The notes: a model not told the origin generated them from the letters alone. 64,000 nt of DNA from Bacillus pumilus (GCF_003431975.1 NZ_CP027116.1:2294001-2358000), one strand, 5' to 3'. Counted from the first letter of the stretch, positions 36,909-46,907 are shown. A program made the numbers and translations.

Positions 36909-38973
36909 TGCTATCTTTTGCAAGTTGATATTTATCCATTTTATAGTAAAGGTTTCGAATGCTGATCCCTAACGTTTTCGCTGTTTTCGTGCGATTGAAT
37001 TGATGCTTTTCAAGGGTTTGTTTAATGAGTTGCGCTTCAAACGCCTCAACAGCATCTGAAAGTATCTCTCCCTCAAATTGGCTCACGGCCAGTTCCTGCT
37101 GTTCTTTTTCTTCCTGCTCTTCTGACTCCATGAACGAAATATGCCCTTCATCGATCCATTCTTCTTGCGGATTCAAAAAGATCATGGCTCGTCCAAGAAC
37201 ATTTTCCAGCTCTCTTACGTTCCCTGGCCAGCTGTAGGATCGAAGTCTATGAAGCGCCTGTTCCGTTAGGCCGCTCACATTTCGCCCATAGTCTAAATTG
37301 ATTTTCTGAATAAGGCGTTTACTTAACGAGTCAATATCTTCAAGGCGCTGTCTTAGCGGCGGAATGGAGATCGGATATCTGTTCATCCGATAATATAAGT
37401 CCTCTCTAAACTTTCCTTGAGCCATCGCTTTTTCAATATTGACATTTGTTGCAGTGATCACACGCACATCAACAGGGATGGCTTTTGTTCCACCTACTCT
37501 GACAATTTCTTTTTCCTGCATAACGCGTAATAATTTAGCCTGTGTACTTGGCGTCATTTCACCAATTTCATCTAAAAAGATGCTGCCTTGATTCGCTTCT
37601 TCAAACAGCCCTTTTTTTCCGCCGCGCCTTGCACCAGAGAATGCGCCTTCCTCGTAGCCAAAAAGCTCTGATTCTAAAAGGGTTTCTGATAAGGCCGCAC
37701 AGTTGACGCGTACAAAGCGATTATATTTCCGGTCACTTTCATTGTGAATGGCGTGCGCAAACAACTCTTTCCCAGTACCCGATTCTCCTCTGAGTAAAAT
37801 GGTCGCTGGTGTTTTTGCGCCTAGCTTCGCCTGCTCCAGTGCCACAAGCATTTGTTCACTTTCTCCAATAATGTCTTCAAATGTGTACTTTGCCTCAAGT
37901 GTACGGATGAGCTGTCTTGCTTTATTTAATTCATTCGTCAGTGATTGAATTTCTGATACGTCATGAATGACGCCGACACTACCTTTTAGGATGCCATCAA
38001 CGATCACTGGTGCTACGTTGACAATCACATCCTTCTTATTTGGTCCAACTTTCATTCTGACGCCTCGAACCGGTCTTCTTGTTTCAAGCACCTTCAAATG
38101 CATGCTTTCCCCTTCAGAAATATCCGCACCTGCTGGTTTGCCTACAACCTCTTTGTCTGTTAATCCCGTCATTTTCGTGTAAGCTCGGTTGATTAAAATC
38201 CCTTTCCCCTGCTCATCTACAACGGATATCGCTTCATCAGATGATTGAATAATGGCCTCAAGCATTGTCCGTACTTCCTTGAGGTTTGTGACTTCTTCTG
38301 CAAGCTCCACCGCATCCGTAATATCTTTAAAAATGGATAAAGCGCCTAGCATTCTTCCTGCGTCATCAATAATCGGCAAACGCGTTGTGACAATTTGTAT
38401 TTGCTGATTCAAAAATTGTTTTTGATGAAATTCTGGCTCCCTCGATCTTAAAATATCGGGAAGCTTTGTGTTTGGGATCACTTCACGTATGTGACGGCCA
38501 ATCGCATCTTTTTGCAAACATCCAACCATTTTGGCTGCCGATCGATTAAATAGGACCACTTCTTCATCCATATTAATAAAAATCATGCCATCGTTCGTTG
38601 CATTGAAAATGCGGTCATGCTTATAGGTTTGTTCCTTTAATATTTGAATGAGCTGTTGCTTTTCTGACATTAATTCCGATATGACGTATGCCATCGAACT
38701 TGGAACAATGACAGCATGTTCTCGTTTTTCTTCCATCAGTTCTTTTAGTACAGCTGAACTACCTGTTGTTTCAATGATGATATCAATATCATCTTTTATG
38801 TATTCTTTCCAATCCGTTGTCGTATCAATTCCATTCTTTTTTGCTTCTAACATCCCCGGTGCCCCAAGATCAAGGTCGGCGATCGCAACGATTTGAATCA
38901 TATTTGTTTTCAGCAATGTCTCAAGCAATGCTGATCCACCTTGTCCTGCACCGACAATCAAGACTCTCTGCAT
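36901..38973 (-). CDS. bkdR: Sigma-54-dependent activator BkdR
   Basis: BkdR is the enhancer-binding activator of the bkd operon (about 692 residues in B. subtilis, 690 here). It begins with a nucleotide-binding-like [18 protein letters not shown], then PAS domains (around 120-230 and 240-350), an AAA+ domain with [11 protein letters not shown] near residue 395, the sigma-54 contact loop GAFSGA (usual form GAFTGA), [11 protein letters not shown], and a C-terminal Fis-type helix-turn-helix [21 protein letters not shown]. The input signal is thought to relate to branched-chain amino acids. Confidence 0.93.
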   Translation of the reverse strand: MQRVLIVGAGQGGSALLETLLKTNMIQIVAIADLDLGAPGMLEAKKNGIDTTTDWKEYIKDDIDIIIETTGSSAVLKELMEEKREHAVIVPSSMAYVISELMSEKQQLIQILKEQTYKHDRIFNATNDGMIFINMDEEVVLFNRSAAKMVGCLQKDAIGRHIREVIPNTKLPDILRSREPEFHQKQFLNQQIQIVTTRLPIIDDAGRMLGALSIFKDITDAVELAEEVTNLKEVRTMLEAIIQSSDEAISVVDEQGKGILINRAYTKMTGLTDKEVVGKPAGADISEGESMHLKVLETRRPVRGVRMKVGPNKKDVIVNVAPVIVDGILKGSVGVIHDVSEIQSLTNELNKARQLIRTLEAKYTFEDIIGESEQMLVALEQAKLGAKTPATILLRGESGTGKELFAHAIHNESDRKYNRFVRVNCAALSETLLESELFGYEEGAFSGARRGGKKGLFEEANQGSIFLDEIGEMTPSTQAKLLRVMQEKEIVRVGGTKAIPVDVRVITATNVNIEKAMAQGKFREDLYYRMNRYPISIPPLRQRLEDIDSLSKRLIQKINLDYGRNVSGLTEQALHRLRSYSWPGNVRELENVLGRAMIFLNPQEEWIDEGHISFMESEEQEEKEQQELAVSQFEGEILSDAVEAFEAQLIKQTLEKHQFNRTKTAKTLGISIRNLYYKMDKYQLAKDSMQ

Positions 38974-39020
38974 CCCGTTACCCCTTTATATGAAAAAATT
39001 TGCACACCATATTTTTCCGT

Positions 39021-39034
39021 TGCAAAAAATTGCA
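39021..39034. promoter_or_regulatory. Third BkdR-type palindrome, upstream of bkdR
   Basis: TGCAAAAAATTGCA has the same TGCAA-N4-TTGCA form as the sites before ptb. It lies 48 bases before the bkdR start and may mediate autoregulation. Confidence 0.45.
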
Positions 39035-39122
39035 CAACTCTTATATTACCACGTTTTCCTTTCTTGACAAAATATTTTTTGAATTAGACAATGGAAGTAA
39101 ATGACGTTTAAGGGGACATTTG

Positions 39123-39359
39123 ATGGGGAGAATACTTGCATTAGTCATTATTTTAATACCTGGCGCACTTGCAGCACTTGGGATTAAGCTGCTGCGTGAC
39201 ACAGTTTTCGGCATCATCATTGCGCCATTTCCATTTTTATGGCTGCAAGGAATTGCAGGGTTATTATTTTTAGGGGGAGGTCTTTATGTAGTTGCTGGAT
39301 TTATTTTATATAGAGACCGTAAACGCAATAAAGTGACTACTCGCTTTAAGCAGAGATAA
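39123..39359 (+). CDS. yqzF: Small membrane protein YqzF (DUF2627)
   Basis: ATG 39123 behind AAGGGGAC gives 78 residues, the length of B. subtilis YqzF. Two hydrophobic segments, ILALVIILIPGALAALGI and WLQGIAGLLFLGGGLYVVAGFIL, flank a short loop, and the tail is strongly basic (YRDRKRNKVTTRFKQR). Function is unknown. It is divergent from bkdR and convergent with yqiK. Confidence 0.85.
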   Translation: MGRILALVIILIPGALAALGIKLLRDTVFGIIIAPFPFLWLQGIAGLLFLGGGLYVVAGFILYRDRKRNKVTTRFKQR

Positions 39360-39360
39360 A

Positions 39361-39420
39361 CACGAAAAAAGAAGACAAAGAGCTAAAATAAACATCATTT
39401 TAGCCCTTTGTCAACAATCT
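39361..39420 (+). repeat. Truncated copy C of the structured repeat
   Basis: The sequence keeps the right-hand third of the element: a CACG remnant, AAAAAAGAAG, the long hairpin (39374-39412) and the end GTCAACAATCT. It matches bases 247-308 of copy A. The left 110 bases and any left terminator copy are missing. The loss begins at the internal CACGCTG repeat. Confidence 0.75.
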
Positions 39421-39422
39421 GA

Positions 39423-39444
39423 GACCCGCTGATGACAGCAGGTC
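39423..39444 (+). terminator. Terminator beside repeat copy C
   Basis: GACCCGCTG and CAGCAGGTC form a 9-bp stem with one mismatch, followed by TTTATTT. It is single here, unlike the duplicated hairpins at copies A and B. Confidence 0.65.
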
Positions 39445-39445
39445 T

Positions 39446-40183
39446 TTATTTCATTTCTTCTCTTATTTTGACGGCTCTATCAGGAAAATCCGTGAAGATT
39501 CCATCAACACCTAAGGAGAGCATGTTTTTCATTTGCTGTTCACTGTTTACCGTAAACGGCCTGATCACTTGGTGGGTAGCATGGAGAGCCGATACAACCT
39601 CTTTGGTCACTCCTGCCCCCTTTATATTCGGATGATAACCTCTTGCTGGTACTGTTTTTAAGTACATCTCCGGCTGATGAATCACATCCATTGTGAGAAC
39701 AGCAAGCTCAACATGCGGCATCAGCTTGTGAAAAAGAGCTAAACTGCCATGATGAAACGATGAGATCAGTATACGATCTTCTATTTGAAAGTGTTCGATT
39801 TGCTCCTTTACTTTCTCTTCGATCCCTGGATATCGATAAATGGAGTTTTTCAGTTCAATATTAATAATAAGTGATGATGGCTTCGTCACTAGCTCCAATA
39901 CTTCCTCTAAAAGAGGAATAGATACAGCACCGGTTTCTTCATAGAAAGTATGACTCGCATCTCCAGCTTTTAACTCTTCATATGTATGGTCTTTCACTAA
40001 ACCCTTCATATTCGTTGTTCTGTTCAACTTCTCATCGTGAATGACAGCTAGTCTGCCATCTTTCGTCAACTGCACATCCAGCTCAATTCCGTCAGCCCCA
40101 GAATGAAGTGCATGCTCAAAGGCTATCATGGTGTTTTCAGGGTAGATTCCTTTAAAACCTCTGTGTGCAAAAATTTTCGTCAT
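39446..40183 (-). CDS. yqiK: Glycerophosphodiester phosphodiesterase YqiK
   Basis: The 245-residue cytoplasmic GDPD-family enzyme hydrolyses glycerophosphodiesters to glycerol 3-phosphate and an alcohol. It has the catalytic start FAHRGFKGIYPENTMIAF with H8 and the ligand motif GADGIELDVQLTKDG with E and D. A second histidine is in VIHDEKLNRTT. No signal peptide is present, so it is not the secreted GlpQ. It matches YqiK in length and place. Confidence 0.88.
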   Translation of the reverse strand: MTKIFAHRGFKGIYPENTMIAFEHALHSGADGIELDVQLTKDGRLAVIHDEKLNRTTNMKGLVKDHTYEELKAGDASHTFYEETGAVSIPLLEEVLELVTKPSSLIINIELKNSIYRYPGIEEKVKEQIEHFQIEDRILISSFHHGSLALFHKLMPHVELAVLTMDVIHQPEMYLKTVPARGYHPNIKGAGVTKEVVSALHATHQVIRPFTVNSEQQMKNMLSLGVDGIFTDFPDRAVKIREEMK

Positions 40184-40254
40184 AGGTCACCTCTAAATAT
40201 GATGCTTCCTTTCATTATGACGTGTCTTTTTTTATTTTTCCAGTTTGAGCACAT

Positions 40255-40286
40255 AAAAAAACCTCTTCTGAACAGTACGAAGAGGT
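40255..40286 (-). terminator. Terminator of rap-phr
   Basis: ACCTCTTC and GAAGAGGT pair, followed on the minus strand by seven Ts, 17 bases after the phr stop. Confidence 0.75.
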
Positions 40287-40302
40287 CGACAGATACATTC
40301 GA

Positions 40303-40413
40303 TCACGTAATCGCTCTGATGGCTTGCTCTGTCGTCTCTGCGTCAAGAGCAAAAAGGGAAGAAACAACTGCGACTGCTGTAACAACGGTTACACCTAACA
40401 ACAACTTTTTCAT
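40303..40413 (-). CDS. Phr pheromone precursor
   Basis: A 36-residue frame starts at ATG 40413, overlapping the rap stop as ATGA, with a GGAGG site inside the end of rap. It has a secretion signal (MKKLLLGVTVVTAVAVVSSLFA) and a short polar tail ending EQAIRAIT. Phr peptides are secreted, cut to the last five or six residues and re-imported to inhibit the partner Rap. The end IRAIT fits the X-R-X-X-T pattern of PhrA (ARNQT). The mature form is inferred. Confidence 0.85.
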   Translation of the reverse strand: MKKLLLGVTVVTAVAVVSSLFALDAETTEQAIRAIT

Positions 40414-41510
40414 AAGATAACCTCCACTTTCTTTTGAAGTATTTGTGCATCGAATTTCTTTTCAAGAAAACGAATGGCGTTTTGATAGTCATTTCGTTCC
40501 TTGAAGTATTTCGATATTTGTTCAGACAAATCCTCAAGCTCCACATATAATCTATTTTTTTCTATGTAGTCTAATTTTTCAGAGAATACGTCTGCTGCCC
40601 CACTATTTTCGCACATCAAGTCTAAAATTTCAAATTTTACTATATATTCATTATTTTGGATATTGCAGCTATACTCAATACCCTCTTTAATATATTCCTT
40701 TGCCTCTTGATTTCCTAGATGAACCAAGGCATTTGCCAGAACATATAAAGATTGAATGTAATAATGGCTATTGTCCCGGTGAATTTGAATGCCCATCCCT
40801 TTTTTAGCATATTGTGCGCTTTTTTCATAATCAGGCTTTGCATAATAAAGAACGGCTAAATTATGATAGCATTTCCCAATCAGTACCTCGTTGTTAATGC
40901 GTTTACTTTTCTCAAGTGCTTCTTGGTACTTTTCCTCTGCTTCTTCAAATTGGAACAAATCAATACAATTACTAGCATGTAAAATCAAGCTGTCAATCGC
41001 CTGCGCCGTATACTCTTCATGCGCTTTGAACGTATCGATGGCTTTTTTAATATGATTAATGGATATGAAATTTTGTTTTAATTCGTAATAGATTGAAGCA
41101 ACCTTATGGTGAAAAGTTCCTACTTCAAGGTCTTCATTCACACGTTTTAAGCGCTGCTCTGCAATTTTGTAAAAGCTGATGGCTTCATCATACTTTTTCA
41201 CATATGCAGCGTACTGGCCTTTATAAAAGTAAAAATAAAAATTAATAATGTCGTCTGCTTTCTCATCAAGCGTTCCGACACTTTTCATAATGTGATTGGC
41301 TTTTTCAATATTTCCAAGTAACATTTCATGTCTGCCGTCAACAAGCTGATAATAAAGGAGAACTTCGCGGTCTTCATCTGTATTTTTTAGCAAATTCTGA
41401 ATTTTCTCTTTATAAACAGCAGATTTCTCTAGGTCATTCTGAGAAATGACCCTCGTCCACTTGCTAATTTCGTTCGCTACCTCAGCAGAGTGGATTTTCA
41501 GCTTTCCCAT
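40410..41510 (-). CDS. Rap-family TPR phosphatase/regulator
   Basis: The 366-residue protein has the Rap layout: an N-terminal three-helix bundle (EVANEISKWTRVISQND...) and then TPR repeats through most of the chain, for example YYELKQNFISINHIKKAIDTF and CYHNLAVLYYAKPDYEKSAQYAKKGM. Rap proteins dephosphorylate Spo0F or block DNA-binding regulators such as ComA. The target of this one cannot be told from the sequence. A phr gene overlaps its stop. The pair sits 450 bases from spo0A; I recall no rap at this place in B. subtilis 168. A GAGGGTGAGG site precedes ATG 41510. Confidence 0.9.
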   Translation of the reverse strand: MGKLKIHSAEVANEISKWTRVISQNDLEKSAVYKEKIQNLLKNTDEDREVLLYYQLVDGRHEMLLGNIEKANHIMKSVGTLDEKADDIINFYFYFYKGQYAAYVKKYDEAISFYKIAEQRLKRVNEDLEVGTFHHKVASIYYELKQNFISINHIKKAIDTFKAHEEYTAQAIDSLILHASNCIDLFQFEEAEEKYQEALEKSKRINNEVLIGKCYHNLAVLYYAKPDYEKSAQYAKKGMGIQIHRDNSHYYIQSLYVLANALVHLGNQEAKEYIKEGIEYSCNIQNNEYIVKFEILDLMCENSGAADVFSEKLDYIEKNRLYVELEDLSEQISKYFKERNDYQNAIRFLEKKFDAQILQKKVEVIL

Positions 41511-41963
41511 AACCTCACCCTCTTCTTTTCATTATTATAGCATAGTAAAAGAATGTGAAAATTATTAAATTCGACAATGGGAATATTCAGTTCAAATGGC
41601 ACAATCTCTAAGAAGCCAGTGACTTTAAAACGCCAAACAATCAGGTCAATAGAAATAGAACTTTCGATCTCATTGGCTTTATTTACCAAATACATCAGAC
41701 CTTTTCCTCTCATCCTTTTTCTTACGAATGAGCGTTTTCTTCTTCTATTTAAACGACCAAACAATTGATTGGCGTAGCTGATTACCACTAATTTATGTCA
41801 TCCCCATTTCTTTCATGCTTCATTTTTCATTTTATTCTGAAAATAAAACAAGCCAAGTTATCAAATGAAACAATAAGATGATTGTATCAACACAACCAAT
41901 TTTTTACAATATTTTTCAAAATAAAAAAACGCCTCCTAAAGAAACGTTTTTTTATAAAAGTGA
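41511..41963. other. AT-rich intergenic region between rap and spo0A
   Basis: About 450 bases without a convincing gene. On the minus strand an extended -10 box TGCTATAAT (TATAAT at 41534-41539) lies 24 bases before the rap start, with no good -35. A weak hairpin at 41924-41953 ends spo0A. A 96-codon minus-strand frame (41498-41788) has no ribosome site or family resemblance. Confidence 0.5.
41924..41953 (-). terminator. Weak terminator of spo0A
   Basis: AAAAAAACG and CGTTTTTTT pair around a loop; the stem is AT-rich but followed by Ts. Confidence 0.5.
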
Positions 41964-42767
41964 TTAGCTAGCTCTATGCTCTAATCGTAGACGATCGGCT
42001 ACCATGGCAATAAATTCAGAATTGGTTGGTTTTGCTTTAGACATGCTGACTGTATAACCAAAGAGTGAGGAAATGGAATCGATGTTTCCTCTGCTCCATG
42101 CAACTTCAATGGCATGGCGAATCGCTCGTTCCACCCTGCTGGCGGTCGTGTTAAATTTCTTCGCGATGTCTGGGTAAAGCACTTTTGTAATGCTTCCGAG
42201 AAGCTCAATGTCATTGTACACCATTGAAATCGCTTCTCTTAAGTATAAATAGCCTTTAATATGTGCTGGGACGCCAATCTCATGAATAATCGTCGTAATG
42301 CTCGCATCTAAGTTTTTACGTTTCGGTTCAGGTTTGTTGCGAAGAACACTGTTTTGGATAGATGAAGATCGATGGGTAACTTGTGTGCCGTTTCCGCTGA
42401 CTTGACGAATATGACCGACTAGGTTTTCCATATCAAATGGTTTTAAGATGAAATAGGATGCGCCCAAATCAACAGCTTTTTTCGTGACATCTTCTTGTCC
42501 GAACGCCGTTAGCATAATCACACTTGGCTGTTTGGTCATGTCATTGTTTTCACGGAGGCGTTCGAGTACAGCAAGACCGTCTAAATGAGGCATGATAATA
42601 TCTAAGAGGAGAACGTCGGGCTCTTTATCTTTAAATAATGTCAGACACTCCTGACCATTATACGCCACGCCAAGTACTTCCATATCTTCCTGTCCCTCAA
42701 TATACTCTGTCAATAGACCAACAAGCTCTCGATTGTCATCAGCTACACACACTTTAATTTTCTCCAC
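41964..42767 (-). CDS. spo0A: Sporulation master regulator Spo0A
   Basis: The 267-residue response regulator takes phosphate from Spo0B and switches the cell to sporulation. The receiver domain has the acidic pocket D10-D11, the phospho-acceptor D56 in [13 protein letters not shown] and the switch lysine in FILKPFD. A linker leads to the C-terminal DNA-binding domain (about 145-267) with the recognition helix region [19 protein letters not shown]. Upstream are 0A-box-like TGTCGAA sequences and a sigma-H-like promoter. Confidence 0.97.
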   Translation of the reverse strand: MEKIKVCVADDNRELVGLLTEYIEGQEDMEVLGVAYNGQECLTLFKDKEPDVLLLDIIMPHLDGLAVLERLRENNDMTKQPSVIMLTAFGQEDVTKKAVDLGASYFILKPFDMENLVGHIRQVSGNGTQVTHRSSSIQNSVLRNKPEPKRKNLDASITTIIHEIGVPAHIKGYLYLREAISMVYNDIELLGSITKVLYPDIAKKFNTTASRVERAIRHAIEVAWSRGNIDSISSLFGYTVSMSKAKPTNSEFIAMVADRLRLEHRAS

Positions 42768-42824
42768 GTTCTTTCCTCCCCAATGTCGATTCCTTTAGTC
42801 TTTTGCATTTCTCTTCTGAGTGTT

Positions 42825-42853
42825 CAATTCGACAAAAGCATGCTATCCCCTTT
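42825..42853 (-). promoter_or_regulatory. Candidate sigma-H promoter and 0A box of spo0A
   Basis: On the minus strand AAAGGGGAT lies about 12 bases before GTCGAATT, resembling sigma-H -35 and -10 boxes. The -10 overlaps TGTCGAA (42828-42834), an exact 0A-box core. Further cores or near-cores are at 42784-42790 and 42959-42965. This agrees with the known dual control of spo0A. Confidence 0.55.
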
Positions 42854-43020
42854 AAAAAACTTTAATTTTCCGAATAATAGAGCATTATCTAGCTTTTTCT
42901 ACGTTTTTCTTAATGAATCGACGATTATTGCAATTTGACAACATACTATTTTCCATTTTGTCGAAAAATCTCTTTTTCCTTATTTTATAACATGATGGCA
43001 GAGAAAGAAAGGGGAGAAAA

Positions 43021-43047
43021 AAACTGCCGGAAAATTCGCGGCAGTTT
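43021..43047 (-). terminator. Terminator of spoIVB
   Basis: AAACTGCCG and CGGCAGTTT form the stem, followed by a long T-run on the minus strand. Confidence 0.8.
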
Positions 43048-43052
43048 GATGA

Positions 43053-44330
43053 TTAGCTTGCTTTTTTGTTTTTTTGATAAAGATCAATTCCTGCTTCGGA
43101 CAGCATCCATTCAATGTGTACGCCGTACCCGCTTGTCGGATCATTGACGAATACGTGTGTGACCGCTCCAATGACTTTGCCGTTTTGGATGATGGGGCTA
43201 CCGCTCATCCCTTGGACGATACCGCCCGTTTTACTTAAAAGTCGCTCATCTGTTACCTTCAATACCATCCCTTTTGTCGCTGGGAATTTCTGCGGTGTTG
43301 TGCTGACGATTTTAATATCAAATTTCTCCACTTTATCATGATCCACAACGGTTAAAATTTCAGCTGGACCTTCTTTTACTTCATTTGATAAAGCGACTGG
43401 AAGTGGTTTGTCTGCTACATGATTTTCAAGCTTTTCGGTTAACTTACCAAAGATACCAAATGGGCTATTACGGGAGATATCTCCTATCGTTTTTCGTTCG
43501 GAAGAAAATCTCGCCAATTTTTCTCCAGGATTGCCTCCTGTGCCTTTTTCAATCGATGTCACGGTTGACCTGACAATTTCGCCATTGTCGACAACGATTG
43601 GTTTTTTTGTATCCATGTCAGAAATCACATGCCCTAGGGCACCATATTTTTTAGAAGATGGTTCAAAGAAGGTCATCGTACCAATTCCTGCTGCGGAATC
43701 ACGAATGTAAAGACCAATTCGATAGATGCCTTCACTTGCATCTTTTGCGGGTGTTAATGTTGTTTGAAAGGTTTTTTGGTCTCTTTTTAAAAGTAAACGA
43801 AGCGTTTCACCTGTTTTTCCTGCCTTTTGGATAAATGGGGTGAGGTCATTCATTTTCTCCATCTTCTGACCATTGATTTCAATGATCATATCCCCTGTTT
43901 GAATGCCTGCAGCTTCGCCTGGTGATTTCTTGCCGTCTGCTGTTGTGATTTGGTGAAAACCTACAACGAGAACTCCTACAGAGTGGAGCTTGACGCCAAT
44001 GGATTGTCCTCCAGGAATGACTTTTAATTCAGGGAGAACGTCGACTTTTGTTTTCTTAATAGGAAATCCTTTAAAATCATAAACAATTTCGGCTTTTCCC
44101 GCCTTTTGCCCTGTCACTTCAAGCTGATTCTTTTTCTCTGAAAGACTAAAGGCTGGTGAAGAAGCATTGGCTGACGCTTCTATTGATGTGTCAATTGAGT
44201 GCTTCTGTTTTTCAAATACAGCAACATTTGTTGGAATGCTGATGTATTCCTTCACTATGCTCATAAACCCTGTACTTATTAAAGAAACAAGGAGAATCAC
44301 ACCAATGGCTTTTCTCATCTTTTCGGGCAT
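43053..44330 (-). CDS. spoIVB: SpoIVB serine peptidase
   Basis: SpoIVB is secreted from the forespore and cleaves SpoIVFA to trigger pro-sigma-K processing. The 425-residue protein has an N-terminal membrane/signal segment ([19 protein letters not shown]), a PDZ domain near residues 110-190 ([16 protein letters not shown]), and the S55 peptidase domain with the catalytic histidine in [10 protein letters not shown] and the serine in [21 protein letters not shown]. Length equals the B. subtilis protein within one residue. It lies next to spo0A, as in other Bacillus. Confidence 0.95.
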   Translation of the reverse strand: MPEKMRKAIGVILLVSLISTGFMSIVKEYISIPTNVAVFEKQKHSIDTSIEASANASSPAFSLSEKKNQLEVTGQKAGKAEIVYDFKGFPIKKTKVDVLPELKVIPGGQSIGVKLHSVGVLVVGFHQITTADGKKSPGEAAGIQTGDMIIEINGQKMEKMNDLTPFIQKAGKTGETLRLLLKRDQKTFQTTLTPAKDASEGIYRIGLYIRDSAAGIGTMTFFEPSSKKYGALGHVISDMDTKKPIVVDNGEIVRSTVTSIEKGTGGNPGEKLARFSSERKTIGDISRNSPFGIFGKLTEKLENHVADKPLPVALSNEVKEGPAEILTVVDHDKVEKFDIKIVSTTPQKFPATKGMVLKVTDERLLSKTGGIVQGMSGSPIIQNGKVIGAVTHVFVNDPTSGYGVHIEWMLSEAGIDLYQKNKKAS

Positions 44331-44504
44331 TCATTTTTCACTCTCCTCGCTCCTTACCCACACCAGAACACTCATGTTTTGGCTACATCTTTACTTTTGC
44401 CTTCTTCGCTTGGATTTATAACCGGCACCTATAGAAAATGATTGGATAATTTGATAAAAGAAAAAGACGATTGCGTGGGTATATACAGCGATTTTACACA
44501 ATAT

Positions 44505-44532
44505 AAAAAAGGCAGCTGTTTTTCCAGCTACC
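44505..44532 (-). terminator. Terminator of recN
   Basis: GGTAGCTG and CAGCTGCC pair around a short loop with a T-run after; the stem overlaps the recN stop. Confidence 0.7.
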
Positions 44533-46261
44533 CTGTTGTTTTGACATCGTTTGCTTGATGCAGCAATTCTTTTGCATGTTGTTTTGTCAGCTCAGTAACT
44601 TCCACACCAGCAATCATCCGGCCAATTTCACTCACTTTTTCTTCATGACTTAATGGTTTGACGCTCGTCAGTGTTCTGCCGGCTTTAGAGCGTTTAGAAA
44701 TAAAGAGATGTGTGTCGGCCATCGCTGCTACTTGCGGGAGGTGCGTAATGCAGAGCACTTGTGAACCAGCCGCTACTTTGTAAATTTTTTCGGCAATGGA
44801 CTGTGCGACTCTTCCGCTTACTCCTGTATCGACCTCATCAAAAATAATGGAAGTGACTTCTTGTTTGGCTGAGAAAATACTCTTTACGGCAAGCATGACA
44901 CGTGAAATTTCTCCACCAGAGGCCACTTTTGATAAAGATTTCATCGGTTCGCCTGTATTTGTAGAAATGACAAATTGTGCTTGGTCAATTCCGTTTTTTC
45001 CGAGCTGGACGGGCTTGCCATCTAGCAGCGGGAAGTCTGTGCTTCCAAAAGGTGCATACCGAATGGAAAAAGCTGTGTCAAAAGATGACTTCTCCATATA
45101 TAAATCCTTTAATTCCGCTTGAATTTCCTTCGCTAGCTTTTTGGCCCATTTTTTACGGAGCTCCGAAACGTTGAGTGCTTCCAGCAGGGCATCACGGCTC
45201 ATCGCATCCAATTTATTTTTGAGTGTCTGCAAGTGGCTGTCTCGATTTTGAATTTGATCGATTTCTTCTTCAATCTTCGCTGCATACTCCAAAATGTCCT
45301 CAACCGTTGTACCATATTTTCGTTTCAACTGCTTCATTTCATTCAACCTTGATTCGATAAAATCAAGACGCGCCGGGTCGAACTCTAATTGATCCAGCAT
45401 GCTTCGCATTTGGAATGTCGAATCCTCTAATAAGTAATAGGAGTTCGACACTTGTTCAGATAGCTTTTTCAGATCGTCATTGATGTCAGAAACCTGATCG
45501 AGCTCGCTTGAAGACATACCAACCCAATCAAGTCCTCCCTGCTCATTGCGCAAGGCGTTATATGCGTTTTGAAGCGAGGAAAAGATTTTTTCGTAGTTGC
45601 TGATTTGATGACGCTCTTCCTGAAGCTTCTCATCTTCTCCCGGCTCTAATTGTGCCGCTTCAATCTCCTCTAGCTGAAATTGCAGTAAATCTAATCGGTG
45701 CACCATTTCTTGCTCATTTTCAGAGAGCTGTTTTAACTTTTGGGCTGTCTTAGTATATTGCTCATACGCTTCCTGATATTGTGACAAAGCAGGTGCAATT
45801 TCTTCTGCTCCAAACTGATCGAGCAAATACAGATGATTTTCATCCTCCATCAATAGCTGGTTGTCGTGCTGCCCGTGTATATCGAGTAAAAGGCGTCCTA
45901 CCTCCCGTAAAAGCGAGATCGTGACAAGCTTGCCATTGATGCGGCAGATGCTTTTTCCGTTATGGTTCAAGTCACGGCGAAGAATCATCATTTCATCTGA
46001 TGCGTCAATTCCCTGCTCTTTGCATAGAGCAAATACAGGATGATCAGCTGGTACAAGAAAAAGTCCTTCCAGCTCTGCTTTTTTTTCACCATAACGAACG
46101 TATTCAGACGACCCTCTTCCTCCCACAAGAAGAGAGACAGCATCAATCATAATCGATTTTCCGGCACCTGTTTCCCCTGTGAGAACCGTGAGTCCTTTTT
46201 CAAATGAAACCGTTAACTCTTCAATGATTGCAAAGTTTTTAATGGTTAGTTCTGCTAACAC
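44528..46261 (-). CDS. recN: DNA repair protein RecN
   Basis: RecN is an SMC-like ATPase that gathers at double-strand breaks. The 577 residues have Walker A GETGAGKSIMIDA near residue 30, long coiled-coil arms in the middle (QYEQAYEQYTKTAQKLKQLSENEQEM and onward) and the C-terminal signature and Walker B region KVASGGEISRVMLAVK and SIIFDEVDTGVSG. It follows ahrC by 33 bases, the usual Bacillus order. Confidence 0.95.
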   Translation of the reverse strand: MLAELTIKNFAIIEELTVSFEKGLTVLTGETGAGKSIMIDAVSLLVGGRGSSEYVRYGEKKAELEGLFLVPADHPVFALCKEQGIDASDEMMILRRDLNHNGKSICRINGKLVTISLLREVGRLLLDIHGQHDNQLLMEDENHLYLLDQFGAEEIAPALSQYQEAYEQYTKTAQKLKQLSENEQEMVHRLDLLQFQLEEIEAAQLEPGEDEKLQEERHQISNYEKIFSSLQNAYNALRNEQGGLDWVGMSSSELDQVSDINDDLKKLSEQVSNSYYLLEDSTFQMRSMLDQLEFDPARLDFIESRLNEMKQLKRKYGTTVEDILEYAAKIEEEIDQIQNRDSHLQTLKNKLDAMSRDALLEALNVSELRKKWAKKLAKEIQAELKDLYMEKSSFDTAFSIRYAPFGSTDFPLLDGKPVQLGKNGIDQAQFVISTNTGEPMKSLSKVASGGEISRVMLAVKSIFSAKQEVTSIIFDEVDTGVSGRVAQSIAEKIYKVAAGSQVLCITHLPQVAAMADTHLFISKRSKAGRTLTSVKPLSHEEKVSEIGRMIAGVEVTELTKQHAKELLHQANDVKTTG

Positions 46262-46294
46262 TCATTTGACACCTCTTTTTGTAAACCTAATTCT

Positions 46295-46744
46295 TTATAG
46301 AAGCTCTAAAATTTTACTGGAAACGATCTCCGTATCATCCGGTGTACGGCAAATAATCAAAATGGTATCATCGCCGCAAATCGTTCCCATAATTTCTTCC
46401 CAATCTAAATTATCCATTAAAGCCCCGATCGCCTGAGCATTCCCTGGCATGGTTTTGAGGACGATTAAATGACTGGCAGCATCCATTTTTATAAATGCAT
46501 CCATTAAGGATCGCTTCAGTTTAGACAACGGGTTAAACCGTTGATCCGCAGGAAGGCTGTATTTATATGTCCCATTGTTCGTCGGCACTTTCACTAAATG
46601 CAATTCTTTAATATCTCTTGAAACGGTCGCTTGTGTAATGTTATATCCATCAGCTTTTAAAATATCGACTAATTCGTCTTGTGTTTCAATCTCTTGGCTT
46701 GCAATGATTTCTCTAATCTTAATCAGCCTTTGACCTTTATTCAT
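46295..46744 (-). CDS. ahrC: Arginine repressor AhrC (ArgR family)
   Basis: AhrC is a hexameric arginine-dependent regulator of arginine synthesis and catabolism. ATG 46744 behind GGGGGGTC gives 149 residues, the B. subtilis length; a frame to 46843 is not family-like. The winged helix includes [18 protein letters not shown], and the C-terminal domain holds the arginine-binding [15 protein letters not shown] perfect ARG box lies on the art operon 20 kb away in this window, a likely target. Confidence 0.95.
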   Translation of the reverse strand: MNKGQRLIKIREIIASQEIETQDELVDILKADGYNITQATVSRDIKELHLVKVPTNNGTYKYSLPADQRFNPLSKLKRSLMDAFIKMDAASHLIVLKTMPGNAQAIGALMDNLDWEEIMGTICGDDTILIICRTPDDTEIVSSKILELL

Positions 46745-46863
46745 TTTTGACCCCCCTAGGCGCTTCATTCTCAGTTTGTCTTTACGTTCTATGTTATATG
46801 AAGCATAGTTCAAAAAACAAGCATTACGTGAGAAACAATCCATTCTCGTGTTTTGACCATGTA

Positions 46864-46895
46864 AAAAGGAATAATAGCGAGCTATTATTCCTTTT
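46864..46895 (-). terminator. Terminator of yqxC
   Basis: AAAAGGAATAATAGC and GCTATTATTCCTTTT are perfect 15-base complements just after the yqxC stop. Confidence 0.75.
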
Positions 46896-46907
46896 GTTTC
46901 AATGATT

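Noticed and set aside
41498..41788. A 96-codon minus-strand frame upstream of rap
   Set aside because: It overlaps the rap start and promoter, has no ribosome site and no recognisable domain. The region is AT-rich intergenic DNA.
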